64,000 nucleotides of DNA from Siminovitchia thermophila (GTDB lineage Bacteria > Bacillota > Bacilli > Bacillales > Bacillaceae_C): the NCBI RefSeq assembly GCF_016909185.1, contig NZ_JAFBFH010000003.1, forward strand, positions 124,001-188,000, written 5' to 3'. The position numbers and the translations under genes are program-made. The notes under the pieces were generated by a model. It had not been told where the DNA came from and made no database searches. It worked only from the letters and a program-made list of their open reading frames with translations. Shown here one piece after another: positions 26,563 to 35,389 of the stretch; the stretch's first letter is position 1, and each line of letters opens with the position of its first letter.

Positions 26563-28408
26563 TGATCTCATCCTCCCAGCTGCTGAGGAGCCCGGACAGT
26601 TTTTCGTACATATTTTGGCCCGAATAAAGGGTTCCGTCCAATCCGAGTGCTGCCAGTTCTTCATTTGCATAACGCCCTGCTATGTCTACGTGGACACCCG
26701 GAATGTGCTCCTTCAACCAATGCGCTATTTGGGCGGCCAATCGCTGATACATGGCGTCCGACCCACAAAGACAGTAGTATTTATACTGTTTCTTTTTAAT
26801 AAAGGCCTTCATATCGTCAAGCGAATGACAGTCATTGCTCCATTGCGCCCGGATGCCGGCTGCGGCAAGCACCCCGTCTGCAAAATCGGCACGCGGCTTA
26901 TATTCTTTTAATGGCCCCAGACCTATAAGGCCCACTTCAGGTAAAAAGCCTTTGTTGGCCAGATTTTTCGTCCTTTTTCTTATATTTTCAAAGCTTTGGG
27001 AAAGCCGCAGTCTTGGCAGTAGTTCCACACGCATGGAGTCGCAATCCGTTCCAAGATTTTTTCGCGAAAGCGGTTCTTCCACATTTTCAGTACTAACGGC
27101 ATATACATTTACGCCAATGATGGATTGTTTCCGGGTCTCCGAATCTTTTAGTCTTTGATGTGCTGTTTCTTTTATTTGTTTTTGTAGCCAGCCTGATTGT
27201 AGAGACTCCGTGATGCCTCCGTTTTTATCAATCTCCAAAAAGAAAGCCCAGCCTTTTTCAACCAAACCCTTTGTTAGCGACTCGATATAATAGGAGCCTC
27301 CTGAAGGATCAGCCACTTTATCCAGATATGATTCATGTTTCAGCAGCAATTGCGTATTTCTGGCTATTCTCTCCGAAAAGCTGTTCCATTCGGTTGTCAC
27401 ATAGTCAAAAGGAGCGACATGCAAAAAGTCAACGCCCCCAACGACCGCCGAAAACGCTTCACTACCGGCCCGGAGCATATTCACATACGGATCAATGGCA
27501 GACTTCGTGAACTCCGAGGTTTCGGCGCTGACAAGAACCTTATTCTGATCATTTGACATTCCATATGCACCCGAAAGCGTTTTCCATAACATCCGAAATG
27601 CGCGGAGTTTCGCGATTTCTATAAAAAATTGGCTGCCAATGGCAAAGTTAAAGAGCAATTTACTAGCTGTTTTTTCCGGCGGCCAGCCAATCTCTTTCAT
27701 CTTTTCTAGATAAAATACAGCAGTTGCCAAAGCAGTCCCCAATTCCTGAACCGCGTTCCCGCCGCCCGCATTGTATGGTTCCACATCAACCAAGATCGTT
27801 TTTATTTCAGGGTATTGTTCATCCAGTTCTTGAACAGCAGACAGCCAGCTATCCATTTCTTCTCCCTGAATATTGACTAATCGGCCTGCCTGAAGGTGGG
27901 AACTGATTATATCAGTGGCTACAGCCCCGAAAATGCCGCCCCCCTTATATTCCAAAAGCTTTCTGGCAATCAAAGGATAGTTTGATTTTGACAAAACAAA
28001 TAAAGGTGCTTGATGTAAAGCAATCATGTCATTTAATGCTGTAAAACTGAGTTCTTCCATATTGTTTAATTGATCAGGATCGAAAGAAATCGTATCCTGT
28101 CCACGTTGACGCGCCAAACCGATTTGTTTTTTCAACTCATTCCAATCGGAATGAGCGATTCTTTGGGAGATGCGCCATCTTTGGCGCTCTGCGGCATGAA
28201 ATCCCCGCACATAAGAACCTTCGCCCGGATATTGATCTACGCATACAGCATCTGCTTTGGTGTACAAGGGATTCAATGTAATGCCTTCATACGTTTTTTT
28301 GTAAAGATGGCCGATCGTATCTTTTTTAAGTGATTTTTTGGCCGCTTCCACCCATTCTTCCCGGCCGGCTTTTTGAAATCTCGTATTTCTTGCCTGTTCC
28401 GTATTCAT
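26555..28408 (-). CDS. mutA: Methylmalonyl-CoA mutase, small subunit
   Basis: This 617-residue protein is homologous to the large subunit barrel (for example [20 protein letters not shown] and the [10 protein letters not shown] segment near 370-380), but its C-terminal domain lacks the DxHxxG cobalt-binding motif. This is the signature of the non-catalytic small subunit in heterodimeric mutases. The start ATG at 28408 has AAGGAAG seven bases upstream. It is the first gene of the unit mutA-mutB-meaB, with overlaps between all three genes. Confidence 0.93.
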   Translation of the reverse strand: MNTEQARNTRFQKAGREEWVEAAKKSLKKDTIGHLYKKTYEGITLNPLYTKADAVCVDQYPGEGSYVRGFHAAERQRWRISQRIAHSDWNELKKQIGLARQRGQDTISFDPDQLNNMEELSFTALNDMIALHQAPLFVLSKSNYPLIARKLLEYKGGGIFGAVATDIISSHLQAGRLVNIQGEEMDSWLSAVQELDEQYPEIKTILVDVEPYNAGGGNAVQELGTALATAVFYLEKMKEIGWPPEKTASKLLFNFAIGSQFFIEIAKLRAFRMLWKTLSGAYGMSNDQNKVLVSAETSEFTKSAIDPYVNMLRAGSEAFSAVVGGVDFLHVAPFDYVTTEWNSFSERIARNTQLLLKHESYLDKVADPSGGSYYIESLTKGLVEKGWAFFLEIDKNGGITESLQSGWLQKQIKETAHQRLKDSETRKQSIIGVNVYAVSTENVEEPLSRKNLGTDCDSMRVELLPRLRLSQSFENIRKRTKNLANKGFLPEVGLIGLGPLKEYKPRADFADGVLAAAGIRAQWSNDCHSLDDMKAFIKKKQYKYYCLCGSDAMYQRLAAQIAHWLKEHIPGVHVDIAGRYANEELAALGLDGTLYSGQNMYEKLSGLLSSWEDEING

Positions 28409-28469
28409 GCAGCTCTTCCTTTCCCATGCCATCATTGATTACGCCAGAAAATCATGTTGTATACTATCT

Positions 28470-28498
28470 ATATTAGTATAATTGACACAATCAGACAA
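28470..28498 (-). promoter_or_regulatory. Promoter of the mutA-mutB-meaB operon
   Basis: On the minus strand, TTGTCT (28498-28493) and TAATAT (28475-28470) are spaced by 17 bases, about 60 bases upstream of the mutA start. Confidence 0.55.
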
Positions 28499-28701
28499 CT
28501 CGCTCATTTTGTTATATAACAGATTTTTGAAGCAATCACGTTATTGTTTGCAAAACATGATACTGTGGCTTGATAGATTTTATGATATGGGGAAGGATGC
28601 ACGAATTCTTTAAAATGATTTCGCCTTTTCGAAAAGGCCTTCGACTTCAATTATGCTTCAGTCAACTTTTTCCGTTTTTAATGATGCTTTCCTATTGCCA
28701 G

Positions 28702-29091
28702 TTACGATCTTTTGATGAAAAAAACCCCAATCGCTGTAACCCAAATATATGAAAAGAATATGATCCATAAGTAAAAAATGGAAACCGATTCATTGCCTAA
28801 AAGGGTGAGAACTGCCACAGCTATAAATATAATAGCTAGGGCAATGTGTGACGCATATGAAAAAAACCGGAAAACATTGTGAATAACCCGTTCATCTGCT
28901 TCAGGAAGGTTATTTTTTTTGCTCCTTTGCTTCACCACTTGGATCACTGTTAAAATGATCGCTGCTATGAAACCACCTGTAAACACTTCATAAGGAAATT
29001 CTCCCTGAAAATAATAAACAAGAAACGAGCTGAGAACAGCACCTGTAAATGTACAAACAATGATAAAAAATGGGGTCCACTTTTCTAACAA
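28702..29091 (-). CDS. Small four-helix membrane protein
   Basis: This 129-residue protein has four hydrophobic segments (about 5-27, 36-53, 75-97, 101-124) with a charged loop between helices two and three (KQRSKKNNLPEADER). It resembles DUF2178-type membrane proteins that often sit next to a small XRE regulator, but the family call is tentative. It is probably co-transcribed with the upstream regulator, 28 bases away. Function is unknown. Confidence 0.6.
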   Translation of the reverse strand: MLEKWTPFFIIVCTFTGAVLSSFLVYYFQGEFPYEVFTGGFIAAIILTVIQVVKQRSKKNNLPEADERVIHNVFRFFSYASHIALAIIFIAVAVLTLLGNESVSIFYLWIIFFSYIWVTAIGVFFIKRS

Positions 29092-29119
29092 CGCCCCCCA
29101 TTTTTTCTATCTTTTACAT

Positions 29120-29330
29120 TCATTCGTCATCCTCCTCCAAAATAAAGATTTCTTCAATGGGCATATTAAAATAGGCGATTATTTTTAACGCTAACCCTAA
29201 ACTGGGATTATACTTGTTTTTTTCAATAGCATTTATTGTTTGACGTGTCACTTGTAAATCTTCCGCCATTTTCATTTGAGTGATGCCTTTTTTTTTGGCG
29301 AATTTCTCGAATATGATTTATCACCCTCAT
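29120..29330 (-). pseudogene. XRE-family small regulator, frameshifted in an A9 run
   Basis: The first 14 codons ([14 protein letters not shown]) and the remainder ([20 protein letters not shown], then [20 protein letters not shown] and a tail ending EEDDE) lie in two frames that meet at a run of nine A (plus-strand T at 29288-29296). With eight A the gene would encode a 69-residue helix-turn-helix protein. This could be a true mutation, phase variation by slippage, or a sequencing error. A GGGGGA site precedes the ATG. Two palindromic operators lie upstream. The partner is the membrane protein gene downstream. Confidence 0.8.
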
Positions 29331-29347
29331 GATCAATCCCCCATCGG

Positions 29348-29369
29348 AATGTAAAGTTATCTTTACATT
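29348..29369. promoter_or_regulatory. Operator-like palindrome 1
   Basis: AATGTAAAG TTAT CTTTACATT is a perfect 9-base dyad 18 bases upstream of the XRE-type gene. The core TGTAAAG-N4-CTTTACA is repeated at 29394. Confidence 0.6.
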
Positions 29370-29393
29370 CGCAATAGCAAAAAACCAAGTCAG

Positions 29394-29411
29394 TGTAAAG
29401 ATACCTTTACA
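29394..29411. promoter_or_regulatory. Operator-like palindrome 2
   Basis: TGTAAAG ATAC CTTTACA repeats the core of the palindrome at 29348 with centres 44 bases apart, about four DNA turns. It is itself flanked by CCAAGT/ACTTGG arms. Likely bound by the adjacent regulator. Confidence 0.6.
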
Positions 29412-29548
29412 TTCACTTGGTCTTTTCATGGGATTGCCGTACGCTTTACCGATACTTGCAAGCTTGAAGTTGTTCTCCATTATAGAATAGGGTCAACGGG
29501 AGTCTAAAATATCTTCATTTCCGTTTTGAATGGATTCCCCTGCTGCCG

Positions 29549-31219
29549 CTACAAAGCAATCACTTCCTGAAACTTTGCCAATTCAACAGGGTTTTGCTGA
29601 AATTCATCTTGCTTCCATACGGAACGCAAGTAAATCTCTGAAATGGCTTCTTGCCGCTCATCTCCTTGAGCACAGGATTCGAGGGCTATGACACTTTCAA
29701 AAAGAATAGCCATCCTTTCCGCCAATGCTTTGCAATAAAATGTTTGTAAATGGCTATTAAGCTCTCTTACCTGTTCAACTTTTTTTAATAAGTCTTCTAT
29801 TTGTCTTTCCATTAACGGAATCCAAGTGGCTATTGGGTGGACGATTTTCTTTTTAATGTCCGACAACTTCCTTCTCATTTCTCCCGCAAATATTTGATCA
29901 GCCTCATATTTCATGATTAAACGCAACACTTCAAGACCAAGGATGTTTGCAGTACCTTCCCAAACAGTCAACACCTGTGCGTCACGTAGCAGCCTCGGTG
30001 TTACGAAGTCTTCAATATACCCATTTCCACCGTGTATTTCAATGGCTTCATGTGCAAAGCGGATCGCCTGTTCAGCTGTTTCCTGTTTCATAATAGCCAC
30101 ATATAATCGGAATAATATTTTGTCTCTTTGCGAAGCCTGATCTTTTGTTTCCAGTCCCATCACGACATCCATACGCTTGATTACTTCAAAAATAGCCTGT
30201 AATTCTATCTCTTGCTTAGCAGTCATTTGACTTAGCGTACATTGGATCATAGGATATGAGGTTAAACGGTTGCCAAACGCCTCCCGCCTGTATGCATAAT
30301 TTTTTGCTTCCCGCAACGCCCGGCGCATGATTCCGACAGACGCAACAGCGTTGGACACCCTCGAAAGATTCAAGGCTTCGATCATATAAGAAAACCCTTT
30401 ATCTTCTTTCCCGACTAAATAGCCGATCGCTTTATTAAATTCCACCTCCCCCGAAGGGACTGCCCTTACCCCAAGCTTATCTTTTAAACGGCGGATTCTT
30501 AGCCGCCCTTGGGCTCTATTTTCTTCCCAAGGAATTAGGAACAGGCTTAATCCTTTCGTTCCGGCCGGCGTACCGTCCAATCGGCCTAATACCATCGCAA
30601 TTCCGCACACACCGGCATTGCTTGCAAAATACTTTTCTCCGGTAATGAGATAAGAATCACCGGCTTTCACCGCTTTCAATTCGTTTGCGCCCACATCAGA
30701 CCCACCTTGACGCTCTGTTAAAAAAGTCGCCCCTTCATACAACTCCACTTCGCCGGTTGAAATGACATGCGGTAAATAGGTTGATTTCAATGGTTCCGAA
30801 GCATAATGGTCGATCAAATATGCGGTGGCTTTTGTAAGAGTCACAGGGCAGGCCAAACCCGGTTCAGCTTGTGAAAGTAAGTATTTCAGCGCATAGGAAT
30901 AGCCGTAATTTCCCTTTATTCCTAATTCCGGAATCTCTTTGTGGATATAGCCGACAACGCCGGTACGATACGTCTCTTTAACAGATTTTTTATATCCTTC
31001 ATTCAGCCAAACCTTTGAAGCTTCATTTCCCATTTTGTCATAATTAATCAGTTTTGGCGCCCCATCCCGGTCGGAATGAATAGCCCGGATATCAATGCTT
31101 CCGGCACATAAAGCACCGTAATCTTCTAATTCCTTGTCTGCCCAATGAAAAAAATCAGGTGGCAGTAAACTCTTTAACAGCCTCTTTAAAATGGGATCTT
31201 CTTTGTAAAAATTTTCCAT
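29549..31219 (-). CDS. Acyl-CoA dehydrogenase, AidB-like branch
   Basis: This 556-residue flavoprotein is larger than the 380-residue short-chain enzymes and resembles the AidB-type branch of acyl-CoA dehydrogenases. Typical signatures are ATFLTERQGGSDVG near 165-178, ITGEKYFASNAG near 192, the RREAFG segment near 307-312 that touches FAD, and the EIHGGNGYIEDF segment near 398. It should oxidise an acyl-CoA to the 2-enoyl-CoA; chain length or branching is not readable. The ATG follows GGGGGTGG. It sits in one unit with an acyl-CoA ligase and a MerR regulator. Confidence 0.85.
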   Translation of the reverse strand: MENFYKEDPILKRLLKSLLPPDFFHWADKELEDYGALCAGSIDIRAIHSDRDGAPKLINYDKMGNEASKVWLNEGYKKSVKETYRTGVVGYIHKEIPELGIKGNYGYSYALKYLLSQAEPGLACPVTLTKATAYLIDHYASEPLKSTYLPHVISTGEVELYEGATFLTERQGGSDVGANELKAVKAGDSYLITGEKYFASNAGVCGIAMVLGRLDGTPAGTKGLSLFLIPWEENRAQGRLRIRRLKDKLGVRAVPSGEVEFNKAIGYLVGKEDKGFSYMIEALNLSRVSNAVASVGIMRRALREAKNYAYRREAFGNRLTSYPMIQCTLSQMTAKQEIELQAIFEVIKRMDVVMGLETKDQASQRDKILFRLYVAIMKQETAEQAIRFAHEAIEIHGGNGYIEDFVTPRLLRDAQVLTVWEGTANILGLEVLRLIMKYEADQIFAGEMRRKLSDIKKKIVHPIATWIPLMERQIEDLLKKVEQVRELNSHLQTFYCKALAERMAILFESVIALESCAQGDERQEAISEIYLRSVWKQDEFQQNPVELAKFQEVIAL

Positions 31220-31246
31220 TAGCCCACCCCCATGGTGAATTATTGA

Positions 31247-32764
31247 TTACAAGCTTTTTTCATACGTCTCCCGAAGTTGTTTCTTTAATAACTTGCCAGT
31301 AGCGTTTCTTGGTAGCGCTTCCAACAATTCATATCGCTTTGGAATTTTATAGTCGGCTATTTTTCCTTGTAAAAATTCCGTGCACTCAGCGGCTAAATCG
31401 GCAAAAGGTTCCTTGGCAACAATGAATGCCTTAACGGTTTCGCCCCAGTCTGGATTGGGTACCCCCACGACAGCGACATCAGCCACTTTCGGATGGATGA
31501 TCAGTATTTTTTCTATTTCCTGCGGATATATATTGACACCGCCAGAAATAATGATATCTTTTTTACGGTCGATCACCCAATAAAAGCCGTCATCATCCTG
31601 CTTTGCCATATCACCCGTATAGAGCCATCCATCCTTTACAACCTCTTTCGTTTTTCCCTCATCTTCGTAGTACCCCTTCATTGTTCCTGCCCCACGAAGA
31701 ATAATTTCACCAACTTCACCTCGTTGAACATCTTTCCCCTGATCATCCACCAAACGGATTTCACAATGTAACGCAGCTCTTTTGCCAATGCTTCCCGACT
31801 TTCTCTTATGATCATCAAATCCTAAAATTGTCCCATTGGGCCCCGCCTCGGTCAGACCGTATACACAAGTGAAATTCTCCGTGCCAAATTGAGCTTGGAC
31901 ACGGGCTATCTCTTTCTCGGACAATGGTGCTCCGCCGTATACCCAATATTGCATCGATGAAAGATCATACTTATATATTTCTGGATGCCTTGAACTGGCA
32001 AGATATGCAATAGGTGCGCCAAAAAAATGCGTTGTCTGCTCACGCTGAACGGTTTCCAGCAATAATTCCGGTGTAAACGATGGAACGAGTACATGTGTGG
32101 CACCCACATACGTCCCCGCCATAAGAAATAAATGGAGCGGGGCTGAATGGCTTAACGGCATCATGTGAAGAATTCTGCTTTCTGGCTTTAAGCACATTTC
32201 CACACTGATAGTGACAGCAACCGTCAAGATGTTGCGATAAGTAAAAAGCACTCCTTTTGGTTCCCCGGTTGTTCCAGATGTATACAGTATGGATGCTTCA
32301 TCATCTTCCGACAAACCGCATTCGATATCATCAGGTGACCCTTCGGCAATCAGCGAGTCCAAAGATAGCCAGCCACCAACCGTCTCACCTGTTTTTATGC
32401 ATAAAAGGCCTGTTTCCGGGAGCCCGCTTACCTGTTCAAAAAGCATATGATGTGTGATAAAAACACTCGCTTCGCAATGCCCCAATATATAATCGATTTC
32501 CCGGCGAACAAGCTTTGGATGAACGGGAACGGTAATCGCGCCAATTCGCTGGACAGCAAAATATGCATATAAAAACTCTTTCACGTTCGGCAAATGCAAG
32601 ATGACTTTATCGCCCGGTTTAACCCCGATATTTCGCAAACTATGGGCGAGCTGATTCACCTGGCGGTTCCATTCCGAATATGTAATTCGTTCTTCAGGTG
32701 TTACGATCCCTTCGTGATTCGGATACTTTCCTGACATAACCGCCAGCAAATTGGGTATATTCAT
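31247..32764 (-). CDS. Acyl-CoA synthetase (AMP-forming fatty acid-CoA ligase)
   Basis: This 505-residue adenylate-forming enzyme has the P-loop-like YTSGTTGEPKG (about 165-175), the VYGLTEAGP motif near 305, the TGD motif (LYTGDMAK near 385) and DRKKDIIISGGVNIYPQEIE with the C-terminal catalytic Lys in TGKLLKK. It activates a carboxylic acid to its CoA thioester. The ATG at 32764 overlaps the regulator stop codon by ATGA. Partner of the acyl-CoA dehydrogenase downstream; the acid may be a medium or branched fatty acid. Confidence 0.86.
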   Translation of the reverse strand: MNIPNLLAVMSGKYPNHEGIVTPEERITYSEWNRQVNQLAHSLRNIGVKPGDKVILHLPNVKEFLYAYFAVQRIGAITVPVHPKLVRREIDYILGHCEASVFITHHMLFEQVSGLPETGLLCIKTGETVGGWLSLDSLIAEGSPDDIECGLSEDDEASILYTSGTTGEPKGVLFTYRNILTVAVTISVEMCLKPESRILHMMPLSHSAPLHLFLMAGTYVGATHVLVPSFTPELLLETVQREQTTHFFGAPIAYLASSRHPEIYKYDLSSMQYWVYGGAPLSEKEIARVQAQFGTENFTCVYGLTEAGPNGTILGFDDHKRKSGSIGKRAALHCEIRLVDDQGKDVQRGEVGEIILRGAGTMKGYYEDEGKTKEVVKDGWLYTGDMAKQDDDGFYWVIDRKKDIIISGGVNIYPQEIEKILIIHPKVADVAVVGVPNPDWGETVKAFIVAKEPFADLAAECTEFLQGKIADYKIPKRYELLEALPRNATGKLLKKQLRETYEKSL

Positions 32765-33150
32765 CTTTCGCTGCACTCCAATTCTTTTAATTTTTTTTGA
32801 AACATCACAAGTAATTGCTCCATTTCCCCACGAATTTCTTCCAGCTCTGCTATTCGTTCATTCACCTCCATGATTTTTTCCTCGCCATACTCGATCGTTC
32901 GTTTCAACTGTTTTTTTTCAGTTCGATCTATTTGGAATAATTCAAGCATTTCGCGAATTTCTTCCAGTTGAAAGCCATATTTTTTCCCGCGAAATATAAG
33001 CTGCAGGCGTATTTTCTCTCTTTTTGAAAAAATCCGCCGCCCGTTCTCCCTTCTTTTTGGTGCAAGCAAACCGATCTCTTCATAGTAACGTATCGTTCTG
33101 GTCGAAATATTAAATTGTTTGGCAAGCTCCGAAATAGAATATGTTTCCAT
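32761..33150 (-). CDS. MerR-family regulator (LiuR-like)
   Basis: This 129-residue regulator begins with a MerR helix-turn-helix and wing (YSISELAKQFNISTRTIRYY) and continues as a long coiled coil (about 75-125) without an obvious metal-binding cysteine pair. It controls, by position, the acyl-CoA ligase and dehydrogenase that follow in the same unit. The LiuR-like operator inside its own promoter spacer supports autoregulation. In proteobacteria LiuR controls branched-chain amino acid and fatty acid breakdown. The ATG at 33150 follows GGTGGGGG. Confidence 0.82.
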   Translation of the reverse strand: METYSISELAKQFNISTRTIRYYEEIGLLAPKRRENGRRIFSKREKIRLQLIFRGKKYGFQLEEIREMLELFQIDRTEKKQLKRTIEYGEEKIMEVNERIAELEEIRGEMEQLLVMFQKKLKELECSER

Positions 33151-33184
33151 ATCCCCCACCTTTGCAAGAAATTCTGATAGTAAC

Positions 33185-33215
33185 ATTGTAGCATTGACGT
33201 TAACGTAAACATCAA
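33185..33215 (-). promoter_or_regulatory. MerR-type promoter with LiuR-like operator in a 19-bp spacer
   Basis: TTGATG (33215-33210) and TACAAT (33190-33185) are separated by 19 bases, the over-long spacer typical of MerR-controlled promoters. The spacer holds the 16-base dyad TTGACGTTAACGTAAA (33194-33209), very close to known LiuR boxes. Confidence 0.8.
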
Positions 33216-33300
33216 CCTATATTTTGTTTTTTCCGAAAAAATAAGCTCAATAGAAGAGGCTAGGACACAACTAAATCAGCTGATGAAAAAACGAACCATA

Positions 33301-33593
33301 AAGTGAAACTTCAATCAGTAGGCGTTTTCTTCCTCTCCTACTGAATGTTGGTTGAACCAATCGGGCATTTAGGTGCCGTTTTCTCACACTTGGACCTTTT
33401 GTATTCACTCAAGATTTTGAAGTAGTGTATATGGCACCTTACATGCCGGATCAAGTGAAACTTCATTCAGTAGGGCTCCTACTGAATGTTAGTTGAACCA
33501 ATCGAGCATTTAGGTGCCGTTTTCTCACACTTAGACCTTTTGTATTCACTCAAGATTTTGAAGTGGTGTATATGGCACCTTACATGCCGGATC
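33301..33593. repeat. Two tandem copies of an extragenic repeat
   Basis: Copy one is 33301-33452 and copy two 33453-33593. They are nearly identical apart from a short insertion in the first. Each contains an internal hairpin (in copy two CATTCAGTAGG/CCTACTGAATG) and a longer one (AGGTGCC paired with GGCACCT about 80 bases on). No open frame spans them. A decayed relative lies near 53935-54035. They look like members of a dispersed non-coding repeat family. Confidence 0.85.
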
Positions 33594-33629
33594 AATGGTC
33601 CCTGTGTATAATGCGCAAGCTTTTAGCGT

Positions 33630-33733
33630 CGTCAACATATGTAGAATAGCTCGAGATGAAGATCCCGCAGGAAAAGCGACCTTTGCTTTCCAAGGATGTT
33701 GAAGAGACCTGCGGAAAGCGAAATATGTTGACG
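33630..33733. repeat. Inverted-repeat-bounded extragenic element
   Basis: Arms CGTCAACATAT (33630-33640) and ATATGTTGACG (33723-33733) enclose about 80 bases, including GATCCCGCAGGAAAAGCGAC and CTGCGGAAAGCGA. Similar elements with a CCCGCAGG/GCGGAAAGCGA interior are known from many Bacillus intergenic regions. No protein is encoded. Confidence 0.55.
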
Positions 33734-33849
33734 TAGCGATGATAGGGATTTTTTTACACTATAAGAGAGTATAAAATGTTTATGGATTATAGTATAAGAA
33801 AAACGATGGCTTTCGCTAAAAGATTGGCGACAAGCCAAGTTTTTCTCAA

Positions 33850-33886
33850 CACAAATAAACCGAACAATTATAAATGAATTGTTCGG
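33850..33886. terminator. Terminator of the bkd operon
   Basis: Arms CCGAACAATT (33860-33869) and AATTGTTCGG (33877-33886) form a strong hairpin. On the minus strand it is followed by TTTATTTGTG. It lies 46 bases beyond the bkdB stop. Confidence 0.7.
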
Positions 33887-33931
33887 CTTTTGCTATTTCG
33901 TATTTGCTTATGTCCCAAACTCGAAAAATCT

Positions 33932-35185
33932 TTAATATACTGAAGTATTTTCTTTCGACATATTTTCCAAAATTTCCTTAACACGCTTTAAAAAACGGCC
34001 GCAAACGAGCCCGTCAAGAATCCGGTGATCCAGTGACAAACACATATTGACCATGTCACGGATAGCAATGGCATTGTTGCTTATGACAATCGGCCGCTTT
34101 ACAATCGATTCAATCTGCAAGATCGCTGCCTGCGGATAATTAATGATCCCCATAGACTGGACAGAGCCGAATGACCCTGTATTATTCACTGTAAAAGTGC
34201 CGCCTTCCACATCTTCTTTTTGTAAGGCGCCGGTTCTCGCTTTGACAGCCAGCTCATGAATCTCTTTGGCAATTCCTTTAATTGATTGTTCGTCTGCATG
34301 TTTTATGACCGGGACAAATAACGAATCTTCACTTGCGACAGCAATGGAAAGATTGATGTCTTTTTTCTGGACGATTTTGTCTCCGGCCCACATGGAATTC
34401 ATCATTGGAAACTCTTTTAACGCTTGGGCAACAGCTTTGACAAAAAACGCAAAATAAGTAAGGTTGAATCCTTCCTGGCGTTTAAAATCTTCTTTTATAG
34501 CGTCCCTGTACTTGACAAGATCTGTTACATCCGCCTCGATCATCATCCAGGCATGCGGAATTTCTTGCTTGCTGCGCACCATATTTGCGGCAATCGCCTT
34601 TCTAATGCCGGTAACAGGAATGTCAACATCCCCAGTGGAATGCGGTATTGCGGTTTTTTGCAAGAAAGGCTCTTTTGTCGCTTCTCCGCTTTTTGGAATG
34701 TTGCCGGAATCGATCAATCTTTGCAAGTCCTTGCGGGTAATCCTGCCGTCTCTACCGCTTCCTGTCACTTGGGACAAATCAATGTTATATTCCTGGGACA
34801 TCCGGACAACTGCAGGAGAATAACGCGCTTTGGCTCTTTGCTTTTTCGGTTTCTTTTCGTCCGCAGTGTTTTGAGGAGAGGAGGTGTCTTGCTTGGCAAC
34901 AGAAGGGGCACTTTCGGCCTCTGGCTTGTTTTTAGCGCCTCCACCTTCTGTTTCAATTGTGCATATAACTTCCCCGACAGCAAGTGTTTCATCTTCCTCG
35001 GCAATCAGTTCTTTAATCGTTCCTGTAAACGAAGAAGGGATTTCGGCATTCACTTTATCTGTCAATACTTCAGCAATCGGATCATATTTATTGACGTGAT
35101 CCCCCGGTTTGACGAGCCATTTGCTGATTGTTCCTTCAGTGACGCTTTCACCCAACTGCGGCATTGTAATATTTTTCAAAGCCAA
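33932..35185 (-). CDS. bkdB: Branched-chain 2-oxoacid dehydrogenase E2 component
   Basis: This 417-residue dihydrolipoyl acyltransferase has an N-terminal lipoyl domain (lipoyl Lys in VLTDKVNAE, about 45), a linker rich in K, E, A, P and S, an E1/E3-binding domain near 118-155 (ARYSPAVVRMSQEYNIDLSQ) and a C-terminal catalytic domain ending with the SLDHRILDG active site. It transfers the branched acyl group to CoA. The start is taken as TTG at 35185, nine bases behind GGGAGC; an upstream extension of 15 residues is unlikely. It is the last gene of the bkd operon. Confidence 0.92.
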   Translation of the reverse strand: MALKNITMPQLGESVTEGTISKWLVKPGDHVNKYDPIAEVLTDKVNAEIPSSFTGTIKELIAEEDETLAVGEVICTIETEGGGAKNKPEAESAPSVAKQDTSSPQNTADEKKPKKQRAKARYSPAVVRMSQEYNIDLSQVTGSGRDGRITRKDLQRLIDSGNIPKSGEATKEPFLQKTAIPHSTGDVDIPVTGIRKAIAANMVRSKQEIPHAWMMIEADVTDLVKYRDAIKEDFKRQEGFNLTYFAFFVKAVAQALKEFPMMNSMWAGDKIVQKKDINLSIAVASEDSLFVPVIKHADEQSIKGIAKEIHELAVKARTGALQKEDVEGGTFTVNNTGSFGSVQSMGIINYPQAAILQIESIVKRPIVISNNAIAIRDMVNMCLSLDHRILDGLVCGRFLKRVKEILENMSKENTSVY

Positions 35186-35340
35186 AATGAACCAGCTCCC
35201 TTTATGCTTGATTTTCGAGTCAAGCCCCAACCAATTTCCGCATCGGCATCATTACCGTCCGGATTTTGAATTTGTTTGACAATAAGCCCGGTGAAAAATG
35301 TGCAACATCCGCCGGAAGCTTAATAGTATTTCTCTGCTAA

Positions 35341-35375
35341 GTAGCGGCCCTCCCCCATTAAAAATGGTAGGGGCT
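35341..35375 (-). other. Intra-operon hairpin between bkdAB and bkdB
   Basis: An imperfect hairpin (GTAGC, CCCCCATT with AATGG, GGGGCTAC) occupies the 204-base gap between bkdAB and bkdB. There is no T run on the minus strand, so it may be a processing or stabilising structure rather than a terminator. Confidence 0.4.
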
Positions 35376-35389
35376 ACTATATTGAATAC

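Noticed and set aside
26563-26670. Upstream extension of the mutase large subunit frame
   Set aside because: It lies inside mutA in another frame; the ATG at 26562 has a proper ribosome binding site and matches the family N-terminus.
28570-28752. Plus-strand open frame of 60 codons upstream of the mut operon
   Set aside because: It overlaps the end of the membrane protein gene on the other strand and resembles no protein.
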